A stretch of DNA of 60,000 nucleotides from Strigamia acuminata (Eukaryota; Arthropoda; Chilopoda; Geophilomorpha; Linotaeniidae), in NCBI GenBank assembly GCA_949358305.1, contig OX442318.1, positions 6,126,501-6,186,500 on the forward strand, in the 5' to 3' direction. Of this stretch, positions 21,298-36,397 are shown in pieces. Under the pieces are notes generated by a model. The model saw only the letters and a list, made by a program, of their open reading frames with translations, was not told the DNA's origin and ran no database searches. How positions within the stretch are numbered: the stretch's first letter is position 1; the number at the start of each line of letters is the position of its first letter. The translations under genes were made by a program, and so were the position numbers.

Positions 21298-21452
21298 TAG
21301 TTATAACGAATCGCAAGGGACAAAAGTTCGTTATATCAAATTTTCTTAACATGGTGTTCTATGAACAACCAACCAACCGAGTCATTTTTAAGTATTCGTT
21401 ATAACAAAAAATTCGTTATATCGCGGTTCGTTATTCCGAGGTTTGATTGAAT
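21298..21452. mobile_element. Degraded second copy of the same MITE family
   Basis: Aligns with the element at 21078-21261 (ttataacgaatcgcaaggga, ttaacatggtgttct, then gttcgttattccgaggtttg) but lacks clean ends and has many changes. The two copies are about 40 bases apart, so this is probably an older insertion. Confidence 0.8.
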
Positions 21453-22162
21453 TTGATAAATAATAAAATTTGGATTGCATTTCGTAATACATTTTCTAAA
21501 ATTATGATCATTCTCGCGAAACCCAATACATTTCAAAATCCATTGCAACCATGTTGGAATTTGGCATCAAGATATTGAGTGTGAACTGTAGTTTAAGCTC
21601 TGGTTGTTTCGCAGTTTGTTGTATCATTCAAATTCTAGTCTTGCAACACACTGCACACAGTCTGTCCATTAATCTTCAAAACACCTGGTGGAATATAATT
21701 AGTGAACAAATGCAAATCAATAGAGAAAATAAAAATAGAAATATTGTGTTGTAATTCAAACTGTGTAGTGTGAGAATTAAGTTCCTATGGATTTATATAT
21801 TGGTCGTTGTTTTTGTTGTTAAATAGATGGAAATATGTGTTTGTGTTGAATTTTCCCAATTTTAGAGAATTGATGGCAAAAATTGAGCTGTGAATGAATA
21901 AAATTTGATTGTATTTGCAGTTATTTATAGAAAGCTTGAATCGCCCTGAAAATATTTGGCACAAATTCAACAAATTCTAGCCTCGATGCTCATTGTTGAA
22001 ATAATTAGTTGAGGCTGATTGCATTTGTGATAAGATTTTAATTAGATAGAAAAAATAACAAGCAAAGATCATTAGTGGAAAATAAAAAATTAATGTGTTA
22101 ACATTTTTGCAATGACATAACCTGGGCTTGGTATCAGGTTTTACTGCAACCTCAGGCTAAAA
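21453..22162. other. Intergenic region before the phospho-lyase gene
   Basis: AT-rich and featureless to my eye. It should hold the promoter and 5' leader of the gene starting at 22163. No reading frame with conserved residues. Confidence 0.5.
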
Positions 22163-25359
<3,197 letters not shown>

Positions 25360-25799
25360 ACAACAATATCTAGAAGCAAGTTACAATGTAAAGAATTTTT
25401 TTTTTAAAATAATATATTTAACCTTTTACCCTTGAATTATATCTTCTATATATCTACGCCATGTTACTATATTAGTCCTATTGAGCTAAAAAGTCAAAAG
25501 AACATTTAAATTTCATATTTATTATGTAATGTTAATAAATAATAAGTTGATTTTCACATTTTGAATGATTTTCTAGATTTACCTAGCAATTTAAACGATA
25601 AATTCCATATTGCAGTGGTTATTTTAACCGACGAAATTGCGATTTAATTTCCCACCTGCAACTGGTGGCAAATAGTTAAACAAACTTTACAAAATCTGCC
25701 ACTGTGCGGCACCAGTGGTTTAAATCCAAAAATGGCCGCCTACTAACGCACGATATCGACCGTAGTTTTTATAGCAGCCACATTTCGATTGATTTGAAG
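25360..25799. other. Gap between phospho-lyase and THUMPD1
   Basis: Holds the phospho-lyase 3' flank (AT-rich; aataaataata near 25540 may be the polyadenylation region) and the THUMPD1 promoter. An in-frame upstream ATG at 25704 exists, but the residues it would add look unlike the family. Confidence 0.55.
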
Positions 25800-27176
25800 A
25801 TGAGCGACAACAGAAAAAGCGGTGCGGCGAAGCACGGGAAGAAAAGATCGAAGAATTTTTACATCCAAAGTAACAAACGGCAAAAACGCAATATTGCGTT
25901 GACGGCGGGCGTCAAAGGCTTCATCATCACGTGTAACAACAACAAGGAACGGAATTGTATCCGAGAAGCGTACGACCTGTTGAACGAATTTGCGGATATT
26001 CTCTACGGTCCGGAGTCCGCGGAGGTAAACGATCAGTTTGGTGGTTGAATTTGATACATTTTGAATGTGTTTTTCGGTATTTTAGGACGCATGCGCAGGG
26101 GAATCAGACGATTTGAGCATCGAGGAAGCGCTGAAGAAGGAAGTTGATGCGTTAAAAGACGTAAAAGAAAGGAGATTTCAAGTCGTTGAATGTGGCGTTA
26201 GGAACTGTCGTTTCATCACGACAAAGGTGTGTGCGCTGTTGGAAATGTATAATTCGTATTTTGGCTGGAATTTGGTTATAAATTCGTTTTTTGGCCGAAT
26301 TTGGCAGAAAATACAAATTTGAAATCGTATTTCAGCCGAATTTGGGCAAGAATTCTGTTATAAATTCGTTTTTCGGCCGTATTTAGGCGGGAATTCGGTT
26401 GTAAATTCGTTTTCCGGCCGATTTTTAGTAGAAAGTTTGTTGAAAATGTGTTTTTTGGCCTAATTTGGACAAGAATTCGGTTATAAATTTATTTTTCGGC
26501 CGAATTTATGCACGAAATTCAAGTTTGAATTGATTTTAAAATCGAATTTTGACAAAAACCTAAACATTTTTTCATTTTTAAATTTTTTTCATAGTTGGAG
26601 GACCCCTGTGCAGTGATGTACGCCATTCTGAACGAGATCGAAAAGACTAGAGCTCAACGAACCAAATTTTTGCTTCGAATGTTGCCCGTACAGAACACTT
26701 GCAAAGCATTCATCGAAGACATCAAGAAGAGCATGGACACGCTCGTGACGAATTTCTTCGCGACGATCAGCGAGGACAACTCAACCTTTGCTCTGACTTT
26801 TAAAATACGCAACAACCATTCGATGAAGCGGGACGACCTGTTGCCAGTGCTACTCGAGCTGATAGAGGGCAAAAACTTGGCGATCAAGGCGGATTTGAAG
26901 AATCCGGCCGTCGTCATCAACGTCGAAGTCGTTCGTACGATTTGCTGTTTGAGTATCGTCAAGAACTATTACAAGTACAGGCGGTATAATTTGATCGAGT
27001 GTGCGGCCAAGGGCGTGTTGGAGCCGGGTACGAATGAGAAAAATGAGGTTGTGGAACCGGAAGAGGAAGAAAATGAGAATGAGAATGAACTGAAGACCGA
27101 TGTAGTTGATGAAAGCGAAATCGAAAATAAGGAAGTTGATTTAAAGAATGATGCTGAGGTAAATCAAACGAATTGA
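25800..27176 (+). CDS. THUMPD1: THUMP domain-containing protein 1
   Basis: RNA-binding adaptor that partners the acetyltransferase NAT10 (yeast Tan1 with Kre33) for N4-acetylcytidine in tRNA-Ser/Leu. Three exons, 25800-26024, 26086-26226 and 26595-27176, give 315 residues. The basic N-terminus (KHGKKRSKNF) is followed by GVKGFIITCNNNKERNCIRE and AYDLLNEFADILYGPE. Next come EEALKKEVDALK and RRFQVVECG, then the THUMP domain with LLRMLPVQNTCKAFIEDIKK, KIRNNHSMKRDDLLP, and VVRTICCLSIVKNYYKYRRY. The tail is Glu/Asn-rich, as in vertebrate homologues. The start was chosen because the residues before it in frame are not conserved. Intron 2 holds a degenerate tandem repeat. Confidence 0.95.
26240..26545. 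repeat. Degenerate ~55-bp tandem repeat in THUMPD1 intron 2
   Basis: Five or six copies of a unit containing ggttataaattcgtttttcg followed by gccgaatttgggcaagaatt, with 10-20% apparent differences. Confidence 0.85.
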
Positions 27177-27775
27177 TGTTAAAGTTTGGTGTCTTTTTTT
27201 TCTGTTTCTTGTCGTGTAATTTTGTTCATGGAATAAATTGAATGTGTTTATTTCTGCTTTTTTTGTTGTTTTCTGTTTCTAGCACAGTTTTAAATCCACA
27301 ACTGAACTGGAAAAGTAGATTTTTTTTATTTTTTTTTCAGAAAATGCAGAAATTTTGGGGTTGATGTGGAATTCAACATCAAAACTTTCTTGTGTCCAAA
27401 AAGTGACATTTATTTCCGTTTATTCTTATTTTTAAAGAAAAAATTTGAGTTGAAAGGTTTCTAGTTCACTTTTGAATTCACAACTCAACTAGAAACACAC
27501 AACATTCCATAATCACGTACAAAATCCCCCTAAAACGTTCCTAAAACAACCAAATATAATTTTATTTCATTTGAAGATGAATATTTTACTATTTACTAAA
27601 TCCCTCCCCTAAAAAAATGTAATCATTTTTATTTCACTCTAAGATAACATGTCGCAGCACGCCTCCCCTCGAGAACGAACAGTATCGAGTTCCAAAACCT
27701 GCACAGCGCATGCGCAGACCAGCAGACCAGATCCAGCCGACTTTCCTCTCCCTCAGCCACCAGCCGTAATGAGCG
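27177..27775. other. Gap between THUMPD1 and JmjC gene
   Basis: 3' flank of THUMPD1 and 5' region of the next gene. A frame from ATG 27649 overlaps the start of the JmjC protein in another phase; it has no conserved features and could at most be an upstream ORF. Otherwise nothing seen. Confidence 0.5.
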
Positions 27776-30129
27776 ATGAGCAACCTGACCACCAACTGGC
27801 CTCAAGACAGGCGGAAACGAGGCCAAATCCTCACTGACATCTTCAAAAAACTCAAACAAAACGCCTCTCAACACGGAATAAGTGAAACACAATTCAAATC
27901 CCTCTGTCGCCATGCGCCGCTCGCACCATCACCGTCGCCCAAACCGCACGGCCGCACCAGACTGCTCGGGCCGAGCGCCGCGCTCCTTGCGGCCGCTATC
28001 GTCATCGGCCTCGGCTACACTTCCATCGACAAGTTGCGCGCCAGCAAATGCGCGCTGGACAACAATTTTCTTGTCATGGAAGTGACTCGACCGGTGACCA
28101 ACTGCAGTATATGCGTCGATGTCGAACAAGTGGCGATTTTGACCAATTTAAGTCGAAAATTGTTCGCGCAACACGCGTACACGAGTCGGCCGTTTCTGGT
28201 CAAGGGCGAAACCGGAAACTGGAGCGCTTTGACCACTTTCAGTTTCGAGTTTTTCAAACAATTGTATCGACGGATTCCGTCTGCTTTCGACAGCGTCGAA
28301 GAAGAGTGCCAGTTTTTCCCGTTTAAAACCGATTTCCTCAGCCTAACAGATGTTTTTCGAATGGATAAAGACAGAGCGGAACTCAAGGGTGAACCGTGGT
28401 ATGTTGGGTGGTAAGTGCGTTGAAAATTTGGAATTATTTATACGAAGGGCGAACGAGTTTCTTAATGGATCGCAGCCGGCGACCAGATGCACCGGCGGAT
28501 AGCCGCAGTACGGCTCCCCGCGCTAAATTCCAGGCGCTCTAAATGCATCAAAAATGGTTTCGCGCACTGTTTGATAACAATTTTTTAATAAATTGATTTA
28601 AATTTATTCTTTCCTTCTAATTTCCGCTTAAAATATTCGATTATCACTAAATTGTGTTTGATTTGATGAAAACGAGACCCGTAGGTCGATGCATTATGTT
28701 TTCCTGGCGCCGGAGTGGAAATTTAACATTGGGAGCTGTTCGGTGGCTAGTGGCTTCTCCAGATGGTGTTAGGTGATGCAGTTACCATAGCAACTAAGCC
28801 CCCATAGGTGTCATTTATCATGTGTGTGTCCTTGAGTGGTTTGTTGGTAGAAATGAATTCTTTTCTTCCAAAATCTTTGGATTATTCATGAGCATTGTGC
28901 CTTTATTTCCTTAATCTGCTCACTCATTTTTGCTGGCACATTTCCTCCTATTCAATGGGAGGATGCATGACCCTTTTCAGTCAGAGGAAATGCACTTTTC
29001 TGAATGTCCTGAATAAATCATGCAGAATTTTTAGGCCTAGAACAGTCTAAAATATACATAAACATTATTTTATATATTTTTTTAAACAATTTTTGACAGA
29101 TTTCGACTATTTTTACACTTTTTTGACAGTTTTTGATACTTTTTGACAGTTTTTTGACACTTTTTGACAGTTTTTTGATAATTTTTGATACTTTTTGACA
29201 GTTTTTTGACACTTTTTGACAGTTTTTGACAGTTTTTGATACTTTTTGACAGTTTTTTGATACTTTTTGACAGTTTTGGATAATTTTTGATACTTTTTTA
29301 CAATTTTTTGATACTTTTTGACAGTTTTTTGATACTTTTAGACAGTTTTTTGATACTTTTTGACAGTTTTTTGACAGTTTTTGACAGTTTTTGATAATTT
29401 TTGATACTTTTTGAGCGTTTTTTGATACTTTGTTTTACAATTTTTGACTTTTATGAAACTTTTTTACAGTTTTTTGATACTTTTTTACAATTTTTTGATA
29501 CTTTTTACAATTTATTTTTAGTCTTTCATTTTTTTTTATACTTTTTTTTAATTTTTATAATTTTTTATAATTATTTTTTAATTTTTTACATCTTTTTAAT
29601 TTTCCAGGAGCAACTGTAACCCTGAAGTTGCAGCTGTTTTGAGGCAACATTACCAAACACCTCATTTCCTGCCTGAAGATTCAGAGAGCAGCGCCATTGA
29701 CTGGATTTTCATGGGAGGAAGTGGCCAAGGTGCCAGTCTGCATGTAAGAGGGTGGAAATAGATCTGGAAATGGGCCAAAAGTGCTGTGCGTGTCTTTTGG
29801 ATGTTAATGCGCTCATTATTTTCCGCATTGTAGTTGGATTACGTTCACAGGCCTTCGTGGCAAGCGCAAATCAAAGGCAACAAAACGTGGCATCTGGTTC
29901 CGCCACCCGAATGTGAACATCTTTGTCATCAATTGAAAGTTGATGTCAATCCAGGAGATATTTGTGAGTTTTTTCAACAACTTTTTTAAATTTTTAAATT
30001 TTTTAAATTTTTTAAATTTTATTTTTTTTTTATTTTTTTTTAGTTTTTCTTGATACAAATCAATGGTATCACGATACAGTCATTCAACCTGGTGAAATAA
30101 GCATCACAATTGGATCTGAATACGATTGA
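27776..30129 (+). CDS. Membrane-anchored JmjC/cupin-like oxygenase
   Basis: Four exons, 27776-28410, 29608-29743, 29834-29963 and 30044-30129, give 328 residues. A basic N-terminal ~60 residues is followed by a hydrophobic segment (LLGPSAALLAAAIVIGLGYT), implying a type II membrane protein with the catalytic domain in the lumen. The C-terminal cupin_8/JmjC fold has WIFMGGSGQGASLHLDYVHR, carrying the Fe(II) ligands H-x-D, then PSWQAQIKGNKTWHLVPPPE. The distal His is in DTNQWYHDTVIQPG, and the end is SITIGSEYD. A 2-oxoglutarate-dependent hydroxylase activity is expected from the facial triad. The substrate is unknown, and I do not match it to a named vertebrate gene. Intron 1 is 1.2 kb and contains a T-rich repeat. 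Confidence 0.87.
29090..29530. repeat. T-rich tandem repeat in JmjC intron 1
   Basis: About 20 copies of a 20-22 base unit, gacagttttttgatactttt, with variation in T-run length, ending just before the exon 2 acceptor. Confidence 0.9.
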
Positions 30130-30789
30130 TAATTGGTGTTGAATTTCCAGTTACTTTTTCTAGTCCGAATATATAAAAAAAATTCCTAATTTTGTGTTTT
30201 TCAGTTTTGTTATTACACTTGTACCTGAAATTCCTCATGTTTTGGATTGTGCAATACCTTGAATATATTTATGATATTTCAAATAAAAATATAAAGAAAA
30301 TTTAAATTTTGCAAGTAAATTATAAGTGTGGGGTTGTACGACATTCAATCGAATCTCTGACATGGGCTTTCGAATCCCGTACCGAATCTCCGAATCCCCG
30401 ATTCCCAAATCTTTACATTTTATAAAATTTTGAAGTTTTTGTCGGTAATTGGACAAAAGTTAAAATATTTTCGACTTTTTTATTAAAATAATCGTCTAAA
30501 TCTTTCAAAATCCCATCCGAATACTATGAAGGATTCGAATCTCTGACACGAAGATTCTGATTGTCGTAACCCCTGTGATGGGCGGTATTCATTAGGGTAT
30601 TGTTTCGGTAAGTTGTCTCTAGATGGCAGCAGCGACCAGAGACAGTTTGCGGTAGGAAAACAGTGGCGCCATCTATGTATCCAAATTGCTATTAATTAAG
30701 AGTTACAATTTCTCTTTGGTGATTATGCTTTGAAAAAGACCCAAATTATCGCCCATGAAATGAATGCAATACGTTTACTCACCGTTCAG

Positions 30790-33700
30790 TTTCAACATGT
30801 TTTCCACGATGGACGATAATTTCGGATACGTCTAATGAATCTACAGTGGAATTTGAGCTAATTTTGCACGGTAAGCGATAAATTCGGATGCTTTTTTGGA
30901 TGTATTGTACGGATTGAAGCTTGTTTTGCACGGTGGATTTTTTGGTTTTGTTGTGTAGTTTCAGCAAGTTTTTCACGGTGGGCGATAAAATCGGATGGAT
31001 TTTTTGGTTTTGTTGTGCAGTTTTAGCAAGTTTTGCACGGTGGGCGATAAAATCGGATGGATTTTTTGGTTTTGTTGTGCAGTTTCAGCAAGTTTTTCAC
31101 GGTGAGCGATAAAATCGGATGGATTTTTTGGTTTTGCTGTGTAGTTTCAGCAAGTTTTTAACGGTGGGCGATAAAATCGGATGGATTTTTTGGTTTTGCT
31201 GTGTAGTTTCAGCAAGTTTTTCACGGTGAGCGATAAAATCGGATGGATTTTTTGGTTTTGTTGTGCAGTTTTAGCAAGTTTTGCACGGTGGGCGATAAAA
31301 TCGGATGGATTTTTTGGTTTTGTTGTGCAGTTTTAGCAAGTTTTTCACGGTGGGCGATAAAATCGGATAAATTTTTTGGTTTTGCTGTGTAGTTTCAGCA
31401 AGTTTTTCACGGTGGGCGATAAAATCGGATGAATTTTTTGGTTTTGTTGTGTAGTTTCAGCAAGTTTTTCACGGTGAGCGATAAAATCGGATGGATTTTT
31501 TGGTTTTGTTGTGCAGTTTCAGCAAGTTTTTCACGGTGAGCGATAAAATCGGATGGATTTTTTGGTTTTGCTGTGTAGTTTCAGCAAGTTTTTAACGGTG
31601 GGCGATAAAATCGGATGGATTTTTTGGTTTTGCTGTGTAGTTTCAGCAAGTTTTTCACGGTGAGCGATAAAATCGGATGGATTTTTTGGTTTTGTTGTGC
31701 AGTTTTAGCAAGTTTTTCACGGTGGGCGATAAAATCGGATGGATTTTTTGGTTTTGCTGTGTAGTTTCAGCAAGTTTTTCACGGTGGGCGATAAAATCGG
31801 ATGAATTTTTTGGTTTTGTTGTGTAGTTTCAGCAAGTTTTTCACGGTGAGCGATAAAATCGGATGGATTTTTTGGTTTTGTTGTGCAGTTTCAGCAAGTT
31901 TTTCACGGTGAGCGATAAAATCGGATGGATTTTTTGGTTTTGCTGTGTAGTTTCAGCAAGTTTTTAACGGTGGGCGATAAAATCGGATGGATTTTTTGGT
32001 TTTGCTGTGTAGTTTCAGCAAGTTTTTCACGGTGAGCGATAAAATCGGATGGATTTTTTGGTTTTGTTGTGCAGTTTTAGCAAGTTTTTCACGGTGGGCG
32101 ATAAAATCGGATGGATTTTTTGGTTTTGCTGTGTAGTTTCAGCAAGTTTTTCACGGTGGGCGATAAAATCGGATGAATTTTTTGGTTTTGTTGTGTAGTT
32201 TCAGCAAGTTTTTCACGGTGAGCGATAAAATCGGATGGATTTTTTGGTTTTGCTGTGTAGTTTCAGCAAGTTTTTAACGGTGGGCGATAAAATCGGATGG
32301 ATTTTTTGGTTTTGCTGTGTAGTTTCAGCAAGTTTTTCACGGTGAGCGATAAAATCGGATGGATTTTTTGGTTTTGTTGTGCAGTTTTAGCAAGTTTTTC
32401 ACGGTGGGCGATAAAATCGGATGGATTTTTTGGTTTTGCTGTGTAGTTTCAGCAAGTTTTTCACGGTGGGCGATAAAATCGGATGAATTTTTTGGTTTTG
32501 TTGTGTAGTTTCAGCAAGTTTTTCACGGTGAGCGATAAAATCGGATGGATTTTTTGGTTTTGTTGTGCAGTTTCAGCAAGTTTTTCACGGTGAGCGATAA
32601 AATCGGATGGATTTTTTGGTTTTGCTGTGTAGTTTCAGCAAGTTTTTAACGGTGGGCGATAAAATCGGATGGATTTTTTGGTTTTGCTGTGTAGTTTCAG
32701 CAAGTTTTTCACGGTGAGCGATAAAATCGGATGGATTTTTTGGTTTTGTTGTGCAGTTTTAGCAAGTTTTTCACGGTGGGCGATAAAATCGGATGGATTT
32801 TTTGGTTTTGCTGTGTAGTTTCAGCAAGTTTTTCACGGTGGGCGATAAAATCGGATGAATTTTTTGGTTTTGTTGTGTAGTTTCAGCAAGTTTTTCACGG
32901 TGAGCGATAAAATCGGATGGATTTTTTGGTTTTGTTGTGCAGTTTCAGCAAGTTTTTCACGGTGAGCGATAAAATCGGATGGATTTTTTGGTTTTGCTGT
33001 GTAGTTTCAGCAAGTTTTTAACGGTGGGCGATAAAATCGGATGGATTTTTTGGTTTTGCTGTGTAGTTTCAGCAAGTTTTTCACGGTGAGCGATAAAATC
33101 GGATGGATTTTTTGGTTTTGTTGTGCAGTTTTAGCAAGTTTTTCACGGTGGGCGATAAAATCGGATGGATTTTTTGGTTTTGCTGTGTAGTTTCAGCAAG
33201 TTTTTCACGGTGGGCGATAAAATCGGATGAATTTTTTGGTTTTGTTGTGTAGTTTCAGCAAGTTTTTCACGGTGAGCGATAAAATCGGATGGATTTTTTG
33301 GTTTTGTTGTGCAGTTTCAGCAAGTTTTTCACGGTGAGCGATAAAATCGGATGGATTTTTTGGTTTTGCTGTGTAGTTTCAGCAAGTTTTTAACGGTGGG
33401 CGATAAAATCGGATGGATTTTTTGGTTTTGCTGTGTAGTTTCAGCAAGTTTTTCACAGTGAGCGATAAAATCGGATGGATTTTTTGGTTTTGTTGTGCAG
33501 TTTCAGCAAGTTTTGCACGGTGGGCGATAAATTCGGATGCTGTTTTGGATTTATTGTAAGGTTTGAAGGTAGTTTTGATCGTGTGCGATAAATTCGGATG
33601 CGTTTATTGGTTTTGCTGTGTAGTATCAATAAATAAAATAAAATAAATAAATAATAAATATATCCGATAAATTCGGATGTGTTTTATGGATTTGCAGCGA

Positions 33701-34465
33701 AGTTTTGTATGGTAGATGATAAATTCGGATGTGTTTTGTGGATTTGCAGTGAAGTTCAAACAAGTTTAGCACGGTAGGCGATAAATTCGGATACATTTAT
33801 TGGTTTTGCTGTTCAGTTTCTACAAGTTTTGCACGGTGGGCGATAAATTCCGATGTGTTTTTTGAATTTGTAGTGAAGTTTCAAGTAGTTGTAAATTATA
33901 AGCGATAAATTCGGATTTATTTTGTGAATTTGTATAGTGAAGTTTCAACTAGTTTAGCATGATCAGCAATAAATTCGGATACATTTATTGGTTTTGCTGT
34001 TTACTTTCTGTTTTATGGATGTGCAGTGAAGTTTCAACCAGTTTTACACTGTGGGCAGATATATTCGAATGTTTTTTTTGGTTTGCAGAGGAGTTTCTAC
34101 ATTAACGGTAGGCGATAAATTCGGATGCGTTTTGTTGATTTGCAGTGAATTTCAACAAGTTTAGTACAATGGGCGATATATGTTTGGATGCATTTTTGAA
34201 CTCACGGTTTATATTCAAACAGATTTTGAATGTGGACAATAAATTCGAATACGTTTATTGAATCTACAGTGGAGTTTTTAGCTTATTTTACTCGTGTGCG
34301 ATGATTTCGGATACGTTTTGTGAATTTGCAGTTGAGTTTCAACAAGTTTGCACTGGCGCCATAAATTCGGATACGGTTTTTGGACTCACAGGTTAGATTC
34401 AAACAAATTTTGAATGGGGGCAATAAATTCGAATTCGTTTTTGGGATCTACAGTGTAGATTTCGT
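30790..34465. repeat. 62-bp satellite-like array with 6-unit higher-order repeat
   Basis: About 42 near-identical 62-bp units fill 30940-33520. Each contains gataaaatcggatggatttt and agtttcagcaagtttttcac. Diverged units (gataaattcggatgcgtttt type) extend to about 30790 on one side and 34465 on the other. Diagnostic variants recur in a fixed order: the unit with tttttaacggtggg occurs at 31161, 31595, 31967, 32277, 32649, 33021 and 33393. The spacings are 434, 372, 310, 372, 372 and 372, i.e. 7, 6, 5, 6, 6 and 6 units. So the array is a hexameric higher-order repeat of 372 bp with one gain and one loss. No gene inside. Confidence 0.96.
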
Positions 34466-35587
34466 AGATTTTGTTAGCGATACAGTGTGTACTTTTCAGA
34501 GTGCAACCGAATGCAACTGGGATACAAATTGCGGTCGTTCCCCATACCGATGTGATAATTGTTTAAAATTATAAAATAATAACTCAAATCTAATTTAAAA
34601 AATAAAAAAAAATTGTTCAAAAAATGTCATTTATGCTGGAAAAAAGTTTGAGACCATGTGCTCTAAATCATCAAAAATATAACCAATTTTTATTTCTAAT
34701 GTTTGGTATGCTTCCTATTCGTTCTAATAACTATAATGAACCTATTTGTCATTGAATTAACTAAATATTTTAGATTATTCGGTGTTGTCCTTAGCATGGG
34801 TAGGTGCATTATTTGGTGAAATTCAAACATTGGAATATTAATTTCATCTCTAAATGGAAGAAGAGTAGTATATTGCTTTAGAATGTGGTGAAACAAATGC
34901 AGAATTTGGTGTAACAACTGCAAGAATTGGCATCAAACTTTGACTTGCAACTAAAAAACCTGTATAGTGGTTTCAAACTTTTTTCCACCACTGTAATTCT
35001 AAATATCTATAAAATCTTGCAAACTGTCACGCAAATCGTAGCAAAATCAAGCAACCAGTTTAAAATCCGTAGTAGTTTCTGGATTTGCTTATTTTCTTTT
35101 CCCCGAGAAATTCTCATACGCCGTGCAAACTCACTTGTTCCAACGTTGCCTAAACTCTGGTTGTAATGCTCACACGTCGTTCAACTTTATCGGATGCGGA
35201 GAAATAAAATCACACTCGCGGTCTTCGCAACATCATCGACACTGTCGCTCTCAAATTCATTATTATTTACATTTATAAAACGTTGATAGCACATTATGTG
35301 CATGTATTGATTGTTGAAAAAATCACACTAAAAGAGTAAAGACGTGTTTTTGTCATTCCGTTCGAATTTGTGTTTCTCATCACTTCCTGCAAAGATTCGA
35401 AATCCAACAAAAACTTGGTTGTTGCTACAAGTGTACAAAACCAAGATGTTCAGTCGCTGCAAACCGATTATTTGTTTTTCACTTCACTACAACATCCGGA
35501 AATCTTGCAAGATTTAACAGGATTTCAAAATCTCTTATGCGGTTTTTGTGATTGGCTATCCCCTCGATTAAAAGTGATTGACATCAC
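34466..35587. other. Region between satellite and zinc-finger gene
   Basis: Mixed sequence, AT-rich. A small Cys-rich frame ends at 34574 (WDTNCGRSPYRCDNCLKL) after a possible acceptor at 34499, but no upstream exon could be joined. Frames at 34927-35166 and 35370-35591 have no conserved features; the latter may be 5' leader of the next gene. Confidence 0.4.
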
Positions 35588-36123
35588 ATGACCGAGAGTC
35601 AGGATGAAATGATTGGACATCTAATCAATCATTTAAAAGCATTTGATTGGTACTTTGGTCCCCTTTTTGCTTCAGCTGGCGACTATTTCAGTTTGAAAAG
35701 TCTAATAACTCGAAAAAATTGGAGCCAAAGTCTTGGAAAAATGCGAATAAACGGTAAATATTTCTTCAATTTTTCTCATTTAATGAATTTCCGCTCATGT
35801 TGGCATTTGCTAAACATGATTTACTGCGAATAATTGATATAAAATCAGTCGGAATTAATCATTTTTGTGGTGCAAATCTTTTCTTTCGATGTCTTAGAGC
35901 TCACACGTATTGATGAGTAAAGAGAAGAATGGAAATAAATCATCCAAGGCACTAATCATTGAATATTTCAATCGATATTTATTATTTTAAATTAAAAATT
36001 AACTAATCACTACATCATCTCTTCTAGTTAAAGTTAAAAATGCGGTATTTAAGTGCACAAAATGCACTCATTGGACATACCGCAAAGGGAACTTGAAACA
36101 ACATCTCAAGAAAATGCATTACC

Positions 36124-36185
<62 letters not shown>

Positions 36186-36397
36186 AACAAATTTGAAGCG
36201 AGCTTGGACAAATGTAACATGTTGTTAAACCAACTAAACGTGTCGTCAACTCCACAAAAAACAACAAAGTCGAAACAGGTTGCGAGAGAAAAGAATTATT
36301 TCAGGTATACGGTACAATAAACCAGGTAACTAACTGGGATCTTTTTCGCAGGAGATATCAACTATGCACTGGAAAAAGAAATTATTATACGAAATGA
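35588..36397 (+). CDS. Small C2H2 zinc-finger protein with polyQ tract
   Basis: Three exons, 35588-35753, 36028-36304 and 36352-36397, give 162 residues. Residues about 62-85 form one classical finger, FKCTKCTHWTYRKGNLKQHL followed by KKMH (C-x2-C-x12-H-x4-H). A run of 21 uninterrupted CAA codons follows directly, then a basic Lys/Thr-rich tail. The last intron is only 47 nt, but it has a gtatac donor, an actaac branch-like site and a tttttcgcag acceptor; if it is retained, the protein stops at 36320. Exon 1 (HLINHLKAFDWYFGPLFASA) is unrecognised, and more 5' exons may exist. The pure CAA run is probably length-polymorphic. A nucleic-acid-binding role is inferred from the finger only. Confidence 0.6.

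Noticed and set aside
25704-25799. Upstream ATG extending THUMPD1 by 32 residues
   Set aside because: Added residues do not resemble the family N-terminus. ATG 25800 gives a basic start like that of homologues.
30340-30560. Possible tRNA T-arm words (attcgaatc)
   Set aside because: No acceptor stem, D-arm or anticodon arm could be built around them. No tRNA gene was found in the window.
30790-34465. CRISPR array
   Set aside because: Regular repeats, but no unique spacers between them. The host is eukaryotic and no cas genes are present; it is a satellite.
34380-34574. Cys-rich frame ending NCGRSPYRCDNCLKL
   Set aside because: Its 5' half is diverged satellite. A possible acceptor exists at 34499, but no upstream exon in phase was found.
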